DNA of 64,000 bases, taken from positions 7,641,001-7,705,000 of the forward strand of contig OX335656.1 of NCBI GenBank assembly GCA_946894095.1, written 5' to 3'. The notes beneath the pieces are model-generated. The model saw only the letters and a list, made by a program, of their open reading frames with translations, did no database searches and had not been told where the DNA came from. Within the stretch, counting starts at the first letter, position 1, and the number at the start of each line of letters is the position of its first letter. Source of the DNA: Incurvaria masculella (lineage: Eukaryota > Arthropoda > Insecta > Lepidoptera > Incurvariidae). The position numbers and the translations under genes were made by a program. This document shows positions 22,650 to 35,600 of this stretch, piece by piece.

Positions 22650-22953
22650 AGGCCAGCCGCACATTATCATAACATTATCATAAATGTTCCAAAAGAAGAA
22701 ATGAAATCTTCTATTTTGCACATCTCGTCTAAAATATAGGAGCTACGGCAACCGCTTGCGCACCACGTCAGCCACATATTTGTGATAGTGTGCGAATAAT
22801 ATAAAATTTGGGCATCAAACATAGATCAATTCTGAAGTCTGGTGAGCGTGCATCAGGGCCGGATGTCCGCATTAGAAAAAATACAGTCTGTATGGTCTAA
22901 TGCTGTTCGACTTTCTGTTAGAAAAAAAGTCTGATAATGTGCAGCTGGCCTAA
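22650..22953. mobile_element. MITE with GGCCAGCYGCACATTATCA ends
   Basis: Left end 'ggccagccgcacattatca' at about 22651 and right end 'tgataatgtgcagctggcc' are inverted repeats of 19 bases with one mismatch. About 300 bp, non-coding. Flanks 'ttaaa' and 'taaga' suggest a short AT-rich target. Confidence 0.7.
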
Positions 22954-24050
22954 GAAAACATAATCCATAACCTTCCCGCATTCTCTGTGGTGTCCTTGTT
23001 GATTGCTTACTGTAATCTTAATCCACACAATAAGCGTCCACTGCTTCAATCATGTTGATGGCTAATAACTCATTTTGTTGTATGTGATTCAGTCAAGCCC
23101 TACCATTAATTTATCAAACGAAACGATAGCGATGAAAGTGAGCGTACATTGAACGAACTTTGTATGACAGTTTTTTTCTTAAATCTCATGTTCATCGCTA
23201 TTGTTTTGTTTAAAAAGTCGTGGTAGGGCTACAGTTCAGTTTTACAGAGCGCATCACCCTCGGCGCCACAGTAGGCATTGGCATTTGCAAGGAAAACGTA
23301 TGTGGGTCAAAGTCCAATGTGTCTAGGGTGATGTCGTTTGTACTGTCACATGTTTGAAAGTCGAAAGACAGATGTTGACGAATTGTTGAAAGCAGTAGTT
23401 CAAGGTGATGGTTTCCATTTGGCATTGTCGAATACACTACACTACTACTTGCGAACACTGCACATTCGTAGCTGCAGTGTGATGCCACATAACATCACTT
23501 CACTCAGCACGTCCACCCCGTGTGTTCTGTTCTATAAAAGTTCTATAAGTCTCTAAATAAATGTGATTGTATTTTTATATAGCTTAGCTTATCAGAACCC
23601 ACCCCATCTCCAATCTTGCAATGCACGAATTCTAGCAGGCTTCACGTGTGGTAAATACGTACCTACATACGTGTCAGTGTGCATAATAGTGAGCTCGGGT
23701 ATGGTTACCATAAAAACAATAAAGATAAATGAATTCCAATTAACTAATTGTTAGGTTTATTAGATACAATATTTGATCTTCTTCGTATAAACCGTCACTT
23801 TCAACCTCTCCGATATCGCTAGCACTTCATTCGACTACATTAGACATACAAATTGTAATCGAAATATTGAATGCATTCCTTTTACATTTTTTTGGAACAA
23901 GTGAAATTCCAACCACACCAACCCTCCAATATGTCTGCGACTGGGTTTGCTTGTGGCATGTGCGTTATAGTTGGGTCGGTAGTTTTAGAAAATTGGAGAC
24001 AGCGTGTCTTTTTTTTCGATCTGCGATTATAATACTATGACTCCTTGCCT
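22954..24050. other. Spacer with an unassigned frame
   Basis: A 92-codon minus-strand frame at 23210-23488 has ordinary amino-acid composition but no family I recognise. The region ends at the acceptor upstream of the CNBP start. Confidence 0.4.
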
Positions 24051-24079
24051 GTAGCGATGGTGCTGTGTTGTCGACAGAG

Positions 24080-26096
24080 ATGAGTTCGAGCGTGTGCTAC
24101 AAGTGCAATCGCACTGGGCACTTCGCGCGCGAGTGCACGACCGGCGGCGCGGCCGGCGTGGGCGGGCGCGACGCGGGCTACCGCAGCGGCGGTGGTGGCG
24201 GCGCGGGCGCCGGCGCCGACTACAACCGGCAGGGACGCGAGAAGTGCTTCAAGTGCAACCGCTCGGGGCACTTCGCGCGCGACTGCAAGGAGGAGGCCGA
24301 CCGTTGCTATAGGTTTGTCTTAGTTCTTCGTAATTAGCTGCCAATTCAATTTGCTCAATAAATGACGGTATAATCTACATAGATTGCCTGCCAATATCAG
24401 AAGAACAGGAGTAGTGATCGAAACTCATTCCTGTAACGGCAGTGTAGCCACGGGTTGGTGGAAAACGTCTAGCTGTCGTTAGTTCGCTTACGATTTCGGT
24501 ACGCCCAACATCAAATGTTTGTTGCACTAAATAGTGTCCTGTGAAGTTATGTGTCCTTACATATTCTTAGGTGTCGTTGGAACTCGAGAAAATCAATTGT
24601 AAGCAAATTGGTAAGCAAACTGATACCCCGGCGCTACCGTTTTTGTATATAAGTGTCTATGCCGCCCCCATACAAACCTTCCATGCTCGCTGGCCAATAT
24701 TGACTAAGATTGGAAGCAAGTGATCAATGCATTTTAATGATTTTAGTGACTCTGTCATTTTCTTGATAAACTATACTGAGCTGTCTTGTGTCATATTTGA
24801 CTAGCTATTGCCATTGGGGTTTGCAAAACTGCTAAGAAATCTGATAAAGTGATATGTAGTATGTTGGTATAGCTATCGTAGGAAACTTGTAAAATCCGAA
24901 CGTGTAGAAGTAGAAGTGTTTGCGTTGCATTTGTCGTCTCTGCCCACCACTCAACATAGACGGAATGATGGTACTATTGCCCCGGTGAATGTGAACACAT
25001 GAGTGGCGAAAGAATGACATTGCAATAAGAGGCAGTGTTGTTATGTATCTGTCGTCTATGCCTGTGCAATAAAAAAGCTAACTCAAAATCTACCAATCAG
25101 CATGAATTCAATGTAACATTTTCAAGTTAACCGACAAGAGTCAGTCAACTTGCAAGTTTTCTGAATCCGGAAAGATGCAAGTTGAGCGGCGTTTTGAGAA
25201 ATTTCTGGAGACAGATCTTACAGTTTCCTGCGACATAGCTTATCAATAATATTGATTGTAGTGAAAAATAAATTACAATTATATTTTCAATATTATTTGT
25301 CTCCGTAAGATTTTTTCTAAATGCTGTATTTTGAGATTAACGAAGGCAAAAGCATTTATGCCTACATACATACATACTTTCACGCCGCTTTCCCGGAGGG
25401 GTAGGCAGAGATGATAGAGCGCCATACGGTACGATCACAGCACACCTCTTTTGCTTCATCTACAGACATTCATACATGCTCTACGATTACGGGTGCTACG
25501 TACCAGACTTTTACGAAGAATTACATCGATTTGGTCGTGGTCCGTTCTTCTAGGCCGCCCAGGCACAACACTGCCACTCACTTCTGCTCTGTAAATTTGT
25601 TTCGTCATATTTTCGTCATCAATTCGTTTCATGTGGCCAAACCATCTTAGCACGTATTTCTCGATTCTAGATACAATGTATGCCTACAAATTTTGCAAAT
25701 TCTCCTCTTAGATATAGATTACTTTTGGAGAAAACCAAAATATGTTAATTGACCAAAGAACATGCGACGGACCCTGTATGAATGCAATATTGATTGGAAA
25801 GATGTATTCCATAAAACTGCATTTTTAATTTCAGATGTAACGGCACGGGACACATAGCTCGCGAGTGCGCTCAGAGCCCTGACGAGCCGTCCTGCTACAA
25901 CTGCAACAAGACGGGCCACATCGCCCGCAACTGTCCCGAGGGTGGGCAGGAGCGTGACACGCGCGGCCAGACCTGCTACAATTGCAACAAGTCCGGGCAC
26001 ATCTCGCGCAACTGCCCCGACGGCACCAAGACCTGCTACGTGTGCGGCAAACCCGGCCACATCAGCCGCGAGTGCGAGGAGGGCGACCGGAACTAG
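24080..26096 (+). CDS. CNBP: CNBP-type zinc-knuckle nucleic-acid-binding protein
   Basis: Exons 24080-24312 and 25835-26096 join through a split Arg codon (AG|A) to give 164 residues. There are six CCHC zinc knuckles of the form C-x2-C-x4-H-x4-[71 protein letters not shown] and [14 protein letters not shown]. The first and second are separated by a Gly-rich, RG-containing linker ([11 protein letters not shown]). CNBP proteins bind single-stranded G-rich RNA and DNA and promote translation of selected mRNAs. The intron falls inside the third knuckle. The start ATG at 24080 is the first in frame after an apparent acceptor, implying a non-coding upstream exon. The 5' exon is strongly GC-rich. 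Confidence 0.95.
25385..25655 (-). mobile_element. LINE ORF2 C-terminal remnant
   Basis: The minus strand gives [20 protein letters not shown] and then [15 protein letters not shown] and STRNRRACM, a C-terminal signature of insect LINE ORF2 proteins, followed by a region matching 'YPSGK..'. Short, inside the CNBP intron, opposite to the gene. Confidence 0.7.
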
Positions 26097-26960
26097 CCTT
26101 CCGTCCCGACTTCCCCTCCTGCCGCGCCGCCCGCCGCCGCCGCCGGACCACCCAGCCGCACGACCTGTTGGGCGCCGACTGGAATTTTGACGCTCTGAAT
26201 AATTATTACATTATCCGAGATTTATAAAAATATATATCTATGATGAGAGAAAGGCATCGACGGCTGGAAGTTGGCGGAGCGACGGCCGACCACTCAGCAC
26301 CGTGCTCCGCGACGCTCAATTGTTCTGACATAGGCCGCCTCTGGGCGCTCGCACCGGACACTCGTTTATCTTAGATCTTAAGGCTACACGACTACTGCAA
26401 ATTTGTAAGAAAACGTGAAAATAGAAATGGAAAAAAATAGTTGTGTAATGGTATTTTTTGTGAAGAAGACGAGATTGAGTATTAATTTTTAAAATGTTGA
26501 CTCGTTTGTACATACTCTCGCCCACCCCGCCTGTATAAAGTCCACTAACAAAATGAGATTGCAGTCGACTGAACTATTAGGTTAATGTTTGATTGTTCAT
26601 GATCAGGAGGAGATGTTATTTTGTTTAAACCTTATATTAAATCGTGATGAAGGAGAAAACAGTAGTGTTACAGTTTAAGCATTACAGAGTATATATTTAA
26701 TATATTTTGTACAGTTTCTTTTTTCAAAAGATAAATTGGACGGTGGCGTAATTTAATTTTGTGTTTTCACTGAGAGCGTGGTGGGAGTCCCGCTGACGAG
26801 GCTGGCTGGAGCCTCGGCCAGTCAAGTGACCGGCGCGCGTGGCGTTGAGGCAACGCTAGCATTTTATATTGTAAAGTAAATGAGGTGCATTCTAGCGGCT
26901 ATGTGAGCGTTGAGTGAATGATATTCCATGAATAAACCCTTGTCTGTTTCGCATTTTACG
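26097..26960 (+). other. CNBP 3' UTR with poly(A) signal
   Basis: Continuous non-coding sequence after the CNBP stop; AATAAA at 26931-26936 is the likely signal ('catgaataaacccttg'). Confidence 0.65.
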
Positions 26961-28944
26961 TTTATTTTGTTTATTGGGCCCTTATATCATAGTTTTAACT
27001 TGGAAATGAATTATCGTCATGCTTGGAAATGGTAAACTAGATTTTCATCAATCAGTCATTTTATTTGTCCCAAACTTGACCTTATTTCCTGCATCACCTA
27101 CACAAGTAGAGTATGATTTTTAGTTTACGATAGAGATCTTGCAACTAGTGAATTCTTTATTTTCATAGGGCCTTACTTTTACATCGAAATTTTACAACTT
27201 ACTTGACTATAGACTAGGTAAATAGCTCCAGTCCTCTTTCAAATCTACTGATCATCTGTTGTTGAACGATCTTCATGTCTGAGGGAATGGGTAAGTTGGT
27301 GGTTAGAGTTCGCTTCATTAAAAATCAAAGTATCTACAAAGTTCAAACTTGAAGTACCTAATATAAACTACAAAACTGATGCACCTATTAGGGGATCTGT
27401 TGCCATGTTTGCTCAGTTATTGTATGTGATATCTGCTGTTGCAGATTTTTTTGTTGATTATTAATAATTACATTTTTCATCCATGAACCTTGAACAAGTC
27501 TTCGCGAAGCGAATCACCGAATGGGGTCACTTTATTCATTTGCATTATACAAAATCTCGCTTAAAATCTACATGCTCCCCTCTGCATTCCTAATAAAAGG
27601 AACTTTTCATAATAGATAGTATATGGTAAGGTTGAAAATGTATATTGGTTAGAATGTCATTTTTTTATCGCTGCACTAAGAATGCAAGAATGTAAACGAC
27701 CAGACGAGTGAAACACGCTTTGGCAACACCGTATTATTCGTAAGTATTTGCTATGATATTTGAAATAAAGCCATATTATAATACCATTAGTAGAACTAGA
27801 AAGAAGGTTAGCCTGGACCTGGTATAAATTGTTGACTATTTTGGTGGTGACCTCACATAAGAGGTGCTCGGGGACGCCCATGGGCTTTTGAAACTTTCAT
27901 GGGGGCTGCAAATACCATGCCAGCTGGTCAAGTGCTTCTTCACACCATGTTTACTATGTAGATAAAGTATCTAGAGGATCGGTTGGTTCGTAATTCTTGT
28001 ATATCGACAGTGAATTCTTTGCCTGTTCCCGTAACGCCAGTGACAGTAGAAAGGGGACGGAGGAACACTACACCCGCCTTCAATTGAAAAGTCACGAATT
28101 CAGGGTAAAAACCTAAAAAATGCCCATTACCCCATACATTTTGGGCCGCTCAAAATTTTAATGTCTAACTTCCAAATCAGTGTTATAATTTAGAAAATAA
28201 TATAACTTTTCGAGTTATGAATTTTGAAGACCAAGTGCATTGCCATTTAAAAGTTATTGACAAAATTTTAAGGTTTTGAGATTATGTATGTTTTCGCATT
28301 GGTCCTAGAGCACCGTCCTAGAGATAATAATTTTACATACGTTTTTACACATTTTTTCTCCCTTATCGGACGGAATGGCATGGAGCAGGCTGCCCGAACA
28401 CGTCTTGTGACAACGGAAGTAACACTATTACTTATTCTGTGACGGAAGTAATATGCAATGTTCTGTTCTTGGCCTTTTCATATTGTTAGAAGAAAAAGAA
28501 GTAACTGTGAAAGATTCCTTTTATATATTAAACGAGTAACCAGCCATGAAAAATTTAGATTCAATAGTAATGAGGCGATTTCAAGATAGATACAGGGACA
28601 AGTGTAAATAAAATATATAAAACTACAAAAATGCACCTTTCTGTTGTAACATAAAATAAAGTTATGTCTATCATTTTTCCATGCTACATTTGCATTTTTG
28701 GAAGATTAGGCAAGCCAAGAATGGTAATCCCATCCCATAGATATAAGATGATATGGAAACTCGTGCGGACGTCGAGCACGCAAGAAATGCAGGGTGGAAA
28801 CGTTCATCTGCTCATCTAAACTTCAGATGCTAGTGAAAAAGCATGCAGGTGGCGAGTATATAGCATACGAAATACTGGCATGCTTGAAGGCGAGGATACA
28901 CGCTACTAGTTGTAGGCTTTTTAAGGTTATGTACCTACCTATGT
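26961..28944. other. Spacer with one LINE 3' scrap
   Basis: Mostly unrecognised AT-rich DNA. At about 27850-27950 the minus strand carries 'catggtgtgaagaagcactt' and 'tttcaaaagcccatgggcgt', matching the LINE 3' end family at 57500-57650. Confidence 0.5.
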
Positions 28945-29065
28945 AGTATTGTTTGGCTAATACCACACAATTGCCGTTACGATATTAGCCCAATACACCA
29001 CATTCCGGAAGGAATTAGGTGCCTAGTAGGGGAGGACCTACAGTTTTTCATACGTAGATTCCAAA
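28945..29065 (-). mobile_element. Internally deleted SINE
   Basis: Reverse-orientation SINE: 'ggctaataccacacaattgc', 'cccaatacaccacattccgg', 'ggaattaggtgcc', then a jump of about 180 bases of consensus to 'tagtaggggaggacctacag'. Head missing. Confidence 0.75.
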
Positions 29066-29097
29066 ATGGTTGATGCCTGATGTTTAAAGTGACAGTT

Positions 29098-29372
29098 GAC
29101 ACATCTTGCTCCTCCTTTTGCGTTCCACCTCGGCGAGTTGGAGCAAAAAGGAGTCTTATTCCTAATCGTTCTAATGGTCAGCGAAAATCGCTGAGGTAGG
29201 TTCACGGAACTGTCATTCTTTTAGCCATAACGCTATCAGCGTATTTAGAGAGAACCTGTCAAATTTAGTACGAGATTAGCACCGGACAAAACAAACAAAA
29301 ACCGGTTTATTCCGGCGTATTATCCGCCCAATCTGAATACGGCCATTTAGTACAAGACGGAGCAAGATGTGT
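29098..29372. repeat. Inverted repeat upstream of PPWD1
   Basis: 'acacatcttgctcc' at about 29099 and 'ggagcaagatgtgt' at about 29357 are perfect 14-base complements about 250 bases apart. Could be a small MITE. It lies within 300-600 bases of the PPWD1 start. Confidence 0.5.
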
Positions 29373-29668
29373 ACATCTTGTTTCGTCTTGTACGTGTCTT
29401 GCACGGAGCAGTCTGCGCGATCACATCCCGTGTTCTTCTTTCTGTGGTAGATTTTTTTATTTCTTTTATGTCTGGTGGTATAAAATTATTCTGTGGACCC
29501 TTACTTATATTTGACGTTTGTTTTTTAATATTTTGAAAAAACTTGAATCGTCTTACTATCGCGGTTATGCAGTTATTAATGTCTAATCCGTCTTACCAAA
29601 GTTATTTATGAAAATACTTGCATACATTATTTATTCAATGATCTAAAGTACCTATATAACTGCTTGCA

Positions 29669-32600
29669 ATGTCTGACAAAAAGCGAGCACACACTCCTGA
29701 GCTCGAACAAAATTCGCCGTCGGCGGATACAACTGAAAGCGGGGGTCAAAACGATGCCGATGCTGGAGATGATGGTTGGATTGGACCAATGCCTTCAGAA
29801 GCTGCCAAAGTAAAACTCAAGAAGCAAAAAGGTAAACAAAAATCGTCTACCTAACCTACCTAACCTAACTTTACTTTTCGTTGCTCGCCCTGCACATTTG
29901 AGGCATGCTTTGATTCCAAACTTTGATTCTAGATAAAACGCCCAATTTGAAACCGGCCCAAAGAATTGGTTCCAATACAATTGCGGCCAAGCATTGGACA
30001 CAGTTTGATTGTCCAAGCGGAGCGAATCAGTCACAGACTCGCGGCCTGCAACTGCAGAATCAGTGCATCAGTTACCTATCTAAGTTTATATGATCCAAGG
30101 AGACCATGTATCTGCATTGTCATAAATGTTCTGTGACACCTACGCCTTCTGCACCAAACGAGCCCTTTATGCTCTCCCGAAAGTGTCTTGTGACGATTCT
30201 TACAGATTTTATTCATCGAGTCTTATCAATATGGTTCGCAATCACTCTATAAACTTCATCCCTTGCTCCTTCCACAATGATATAGTATTTACACATGCAC
30301 ATACAAACCTGCGGCTGCCAGCCAGTACTGTTAGTGTGGCTATGCACTAAGGACCTCCGGGCCACCTTGGATAGAATAAATCTTCACATAAAAGTACTAA
30401 AATATTCAGAATTGTCCTATTTATTTATGCAAACTGACATTGATGGCGAATACCACACTACTAACGTTATGATATTGACCCAAAACACCACATTCCCAAA
30501 GGAATTAGGTGCCATGCCAGGATCTTCCCTTATTGAGCACGGCTGCATTGAACTGGACGGAAAACTGACTATTTTTATTACCGCTCCGACCATCTTTTCA
30601 TCCAATGCAGTGGTAACAAACTCCAGCGGGCTTAAACCTTACCACTAAGTAGAGGTAGGGGACCTACAGTAGTATTACATGCATTCCGAACCATGGAGCA
30701 GCTCGCATTCGTGATCACTTATCCAACTCGGAGAGAGAAAGAAAGAGGTGGATGAATGGGGTGAGGATTTGAACCCAGACCTCTGGTATGCAAGGCTAGT
30801 CCCTGCACCATGAGGCTACAAGCTCGGACGCACGGATCCCAATAACGCGGGCGATGAGCGGCTCGTAGCCTAGTGGCGCACGGACTGGCCTAGCGCACCA
30901 GAGACCTGGGTTCAATTCCGACATGCACCACTGTCTTTCTCTGTCCAAGTTCGATAAGTGCATTTCGTCATGAATGCGAGCTGCTTCATGGTTCAGCAAA
31001 AAGTGTGTAGTGTGTCATCAGCAAAAAGTGTAAATGGTAGTTCCATTATCGCTTTGAGGTCTGTAAGAAAGATACCGAAAGAGACAGGCCCGATCACCGA
31101 ACCTCGAGGCACACCGCTGTGAACATCATGGGCTTCAGATAGTTCCTCACCGACTCGCACTCTGAATATCCGATTTATAAGAAAATCTGTAATTTCGTCT
31201 GAACCCAAATTGCTCCAGTTTGTGGATTAAACGTTTTATTGGGACTCGGTCGAATTCCTTCTCGTAGTCCAAATAGATAACATCAATAGAATTCCTTTCG
31301 TTCCACTCGCGAGTCCATTGGTCGACACATGTGAGAAGGTTAGTCACGGTTGAGCGTCTCGGGACAAAACAATGTTGCTCTTCAATTATGACATTTTCCT
31401 GGGCCAGAAAGAGTCTTATTTTTTGGGTTTTAATTTTTTCCATAGCTTTGCAAACGATGCTGGTAAGGCTAATGGGACGATAGTTGGTTGGAGAAAGTTT
31501 ATCACCTTTTTTGTAAATTGGTGTTACAATTCCCTCTTTCTAGTCGTGTGGAAGAGTTGCATTTTCGAAGGATAATGTCATTATATGTGCAAGCCGTTCA
31601 CACAATTCCGCCGAACACTTCTTAAGGAAAATTGCTGGAATTTCATCAGGTCCCATGGAAGTAGCATCCCTGAACGACTTTATGACCTTGAAAATTACAT
31701 TGGCATGACACCTAATTCCTTCGGGCATGTGGTGAATTGGGGTAATATCATAAGGGTAGTTGTGTGGTATTAGGCATCCATGTCAGGTCGCATAAAAAAA
31801 AACACCAGCCCATATCCAATTTGCTTTCAGTCCTGCCTCTGGAGAGTGTATACCTGGAGAACCTGCCATCATCCGAGACTTACGAGCGCAGCTACATGCA
31901 CCGGGACGTGGTGACGCACGTAGCAGTGACTCACACCCATTTCCTCGTCACGGCGAGCCAGGACGGTCACATCAAGTTCTGGAAGAAGCAAGAGGAAGGA
32001 GTGGAATTTGTGAAGCATTTCCGCTGCCACCTAGCGCCCATCACGCACCTCTCCGCCAACGCGAATGGGACCCTGCTGTGCACCGCCTCCTCCGAGAAAA
32101 CTATCAAAATATTTGATATTATTAATTTTGGTGAGTTAAATATGTATCTATATTATCACTAAAATATATAATCATTTAAATGAGACAAAAAAATCAAATC
32201 AAGTGAATGCCAACCCTTTATTTGTGGTTCAATTTATAGCCTTTAAGGCGCTAGGACTAGCCAACTACTCGCGCCATACAAATGCACTTTTTAACAAATG
32301 TAATAATATGTAGTGAAACTCTTCAGCAAATCCAAATAGAACTCCAGACTGATAATGGATTGTTAATATTTTTTTATTCCATCATTTATTTAAATAATAA
32401 TAAAAATAAAAAAAGTTGATTTTTCTCATTAGAAATCTGAAAGTCATTCGATTTCTAGATATAAGCAAAAACAGCATATATGCATAAACAAAAAATTCCA
32501 TTTGCTTTTAGATTTCTACATTTAGTCAAAAAAGTTTGGAAATGGACACCGTTTCCGCAATGTATTTTGTATAGAAAAAGGAAACATACATTAACGAAAA

Positions 32601-35600
32601 TCATTCGATTCCTAGACAAGGAATCATATATTGTAAGGATGACACTTATAATCGTCAGACTTAGTTAGTTTACTTGGGGTGCCTCGTCTAACTTTGCGAT
32701 TTGGCTAGTACCAGGCCCTTAAGGTGGGCCATCCCGCTCAACTCCCCATACAAACGGGGAAAGAAGATCACGCCCATATTTCTTGTCAGAGATCCCAAAT
32801 TTTGCTAAAAATTGCTTCATTTGATCGAACTAGATGTCTGATGACCGTTGGCATTGTAAAATTGTGTTTGGTTTCTAAGTTATAAGGTCCGAAAGTTCGA
32901 ATTTTTCGCGCGTTTTATTCAATAACTTTGGAGGTGATTACGTAATGATAAAGTAAGAACATTTTAAAAAGATTAGTCATTAGACATAGCTTATTTAATC
33001 AAGACTTATAATCTGTTTGGTTTTTGTTAGATTTTTTACTACAGCGGTCGTGGTTTACTTTTAGCTCTAAGTTGTTTTGTAATTAAAATTTTAGTAATTC
33101 TTACCAAATCATACACTATGCACATTGTCTTTTTTGTGGACATGTTGCATCTTCCTCATCACAGACCCTGTCTTTTTCTTTGAAACAGAGAAGGTTAGTT
33201 AGAAATGAGTTAGTCCTGCCGGGTTGGGCCACCTTAACCCCTGATTTCACTACCTCCAGCAACCTGAAATCCGATAGTTACCTTTACAATTACTACTTTT
33301 ACAGCCTGAACTGCCCTCATTATTCAAAAGCGGTAACTACAAATGAGCCTTATATGTAGTTACCGTCTTTTGAATAAGGAGGGCAGTGTAATACACCCTG
33401 TTTTGTGACAAAAAGATATTTATCATCATAACATTGACGTATGAATTAATTTAACATTTCCTGAATGTTGCAGATATGATCAACATGATGTCCATAGAGT
33501 TTGAGCCATACTGCACCGAGTGGGTACATTCAGCTGGGGATGCCATATCTGCACTTGCAATGTAAGTATTATTGCTGTTGCATTTTTACTATTATTTCAA
33601 ACTTTGGTATCTACATGCATCAGTCACTTCTCAAACAAAAAGTTTTCTCTTGATATATTTTACAATTCCTGCAGCTAATAAAAATTTTAATCCAATCTAG
33701 TTGTTTTATGTCCCCTTTTTTTTGTATGTATACATTTATCCCTTAATTATGTTTTATAAAAGTATGATTAATTATTGCATCTAATGTAAATAGTATATTT
33801 ATTTCTATTAATATACAAAAAGAGGAAATTTAACCATCATCTACATTTACATGCAACATAATCTCATTATAGGGACATTTTGGAATTTCGCCTACTTTGA
33901 TTTTTTTGTTTCTATATATATTTTTTAACATGGGCAACCATTAGCCATTTCCAGGTTATCTTTTAATTATCATCAATCATTGATCAAGGCATCAATAAAT
34001 AGAAAGAATTTTGATGCTAATTAATTGTTTTCTTTTTCTTTTGTTTTAATTTCAGTTCTGAAGCAAATAGTAACAAAATCCACATTTTCGACGGCACACA
34101 GACATCGAGCAGCCCCCTTCACACACTGGATCGTCTCCACCAGAGCGGCGTAGTGGTCATCTGTTACAATGCACCGTACGAGACAGCCGTTTCCGTGGAC
34201 AAGTCGGGCATCGTCGAGTACTGGACGGGGCCCAAGCACGAGTTCGGCTTCCCCAAGCCAGTTATGTTCCAGTCCAAACTCGACACGGATCTGTTCGACT
34301 TCGTGAAGAACAAGACATGCCCGACGGCGCTGGCATTCTCGCCGGACGGCAGGAAGATGGCGGCCATCTCGATGGACAGGAAGGTGCGCGTGTTCCACTT
34401 CCTCACGGGGAAGCTCTCCAAGGTGCTGGACGAGAGCCTGCAGCGCTACCAGGAGCTGCAGCATCAGACTCAGCAGCTACCCAATATGGAATTTGGTAGG
34501 AGGTAATTTTAGTTGAGCCCATGAGTTCTGCTTTTAATTTAATATTCTTTTGATGCCCCTATTCGGCCCTTGGGTTGTTTGCGGCAAGCAACAACACCAG
34601 ACCCCCTACTAAGAATGCTATTGAGCAAGCGCTATGGAGAAGGCGATATCGTATGGAATTAGTGAAATTAAGTTTCCGGAATGAGTGAAACAGGAAAGGA
34701 GCTCATCGAATACATTTATGTATTATTTTTTATTTATTTTGTATATCTACTGAAAATGGCTTGGTTCTATGTTATTATTTAAAAGTGTGGTCTGCAACTA
34801 CTAGGTATAAGAATTTTATGACACTTGAAATAAATTCCTTTATTATATTTAAAAAACAAAAAAAAACCATTTTACTATGCTCCAACTTATAAGCTCTACT
34901 TAAGGTGGCCCAACCCGGCGGGCCTAACTCATTCGCGGGCACGGTGCAAAACCGTGCTGTTGCGCTCTGGGACCTTCTCTGTTTCAAAGAATAAGACAGG
35001 CTCCGTGATGAGGAAGATGCAACATGTCCACAAAAAAGACAATGTGCATAGTGTATGATTTGGTAAGATTTACGAAAATTTTAATTTCAAAACGACTTAT
35101 AGCTAAAAGTAAACCACGACCGCTGTAGTCAAAAATCTCACAAAAACCAAATAGATTATACATCTTGATTAAATAAGCTATGTGTGATGACTAATCTTTT
35201 TAAGATATTCTTACTTTATAATTGTGTAATCCACCTCCAAAGTTATTGTATAAAACGCGCGAAAAATTCGAACTTTCGGACCTTGTAACTTAGAAACCAA
35301 AAACAATTTTACAATGCCAATGGTCATCAGACATCTAGTTCGTTCAAAAAAAGCTATTTTGAGCAAAATTTAGGATCTCTGACAAGAAATATGGGCGTGA
35401 TCTTCTTTCCCCTTTTGTATGGGGAGATGAGCGGGATGGGCCACCTTAATGATCTTTATGAACTAACCTACCAAACTTAAATACAATAAATGTACTTGTA
35501 TGCTACATACGCTGCACCACCACATTGTGTGAAAAAAAAAATTTTTTTTTTCTTCAAAATGAACTGGTAAAAAAATCGAATATAACTTTACAATTGAGTT

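Noticed and set aside
29852..29872. 'acctaacctacctaacctaa' as insect telomere repeat (TTAGG)n
   Set aside because: Only two or three imperfect units, as also at 3638-3653; too short to be meaningful.
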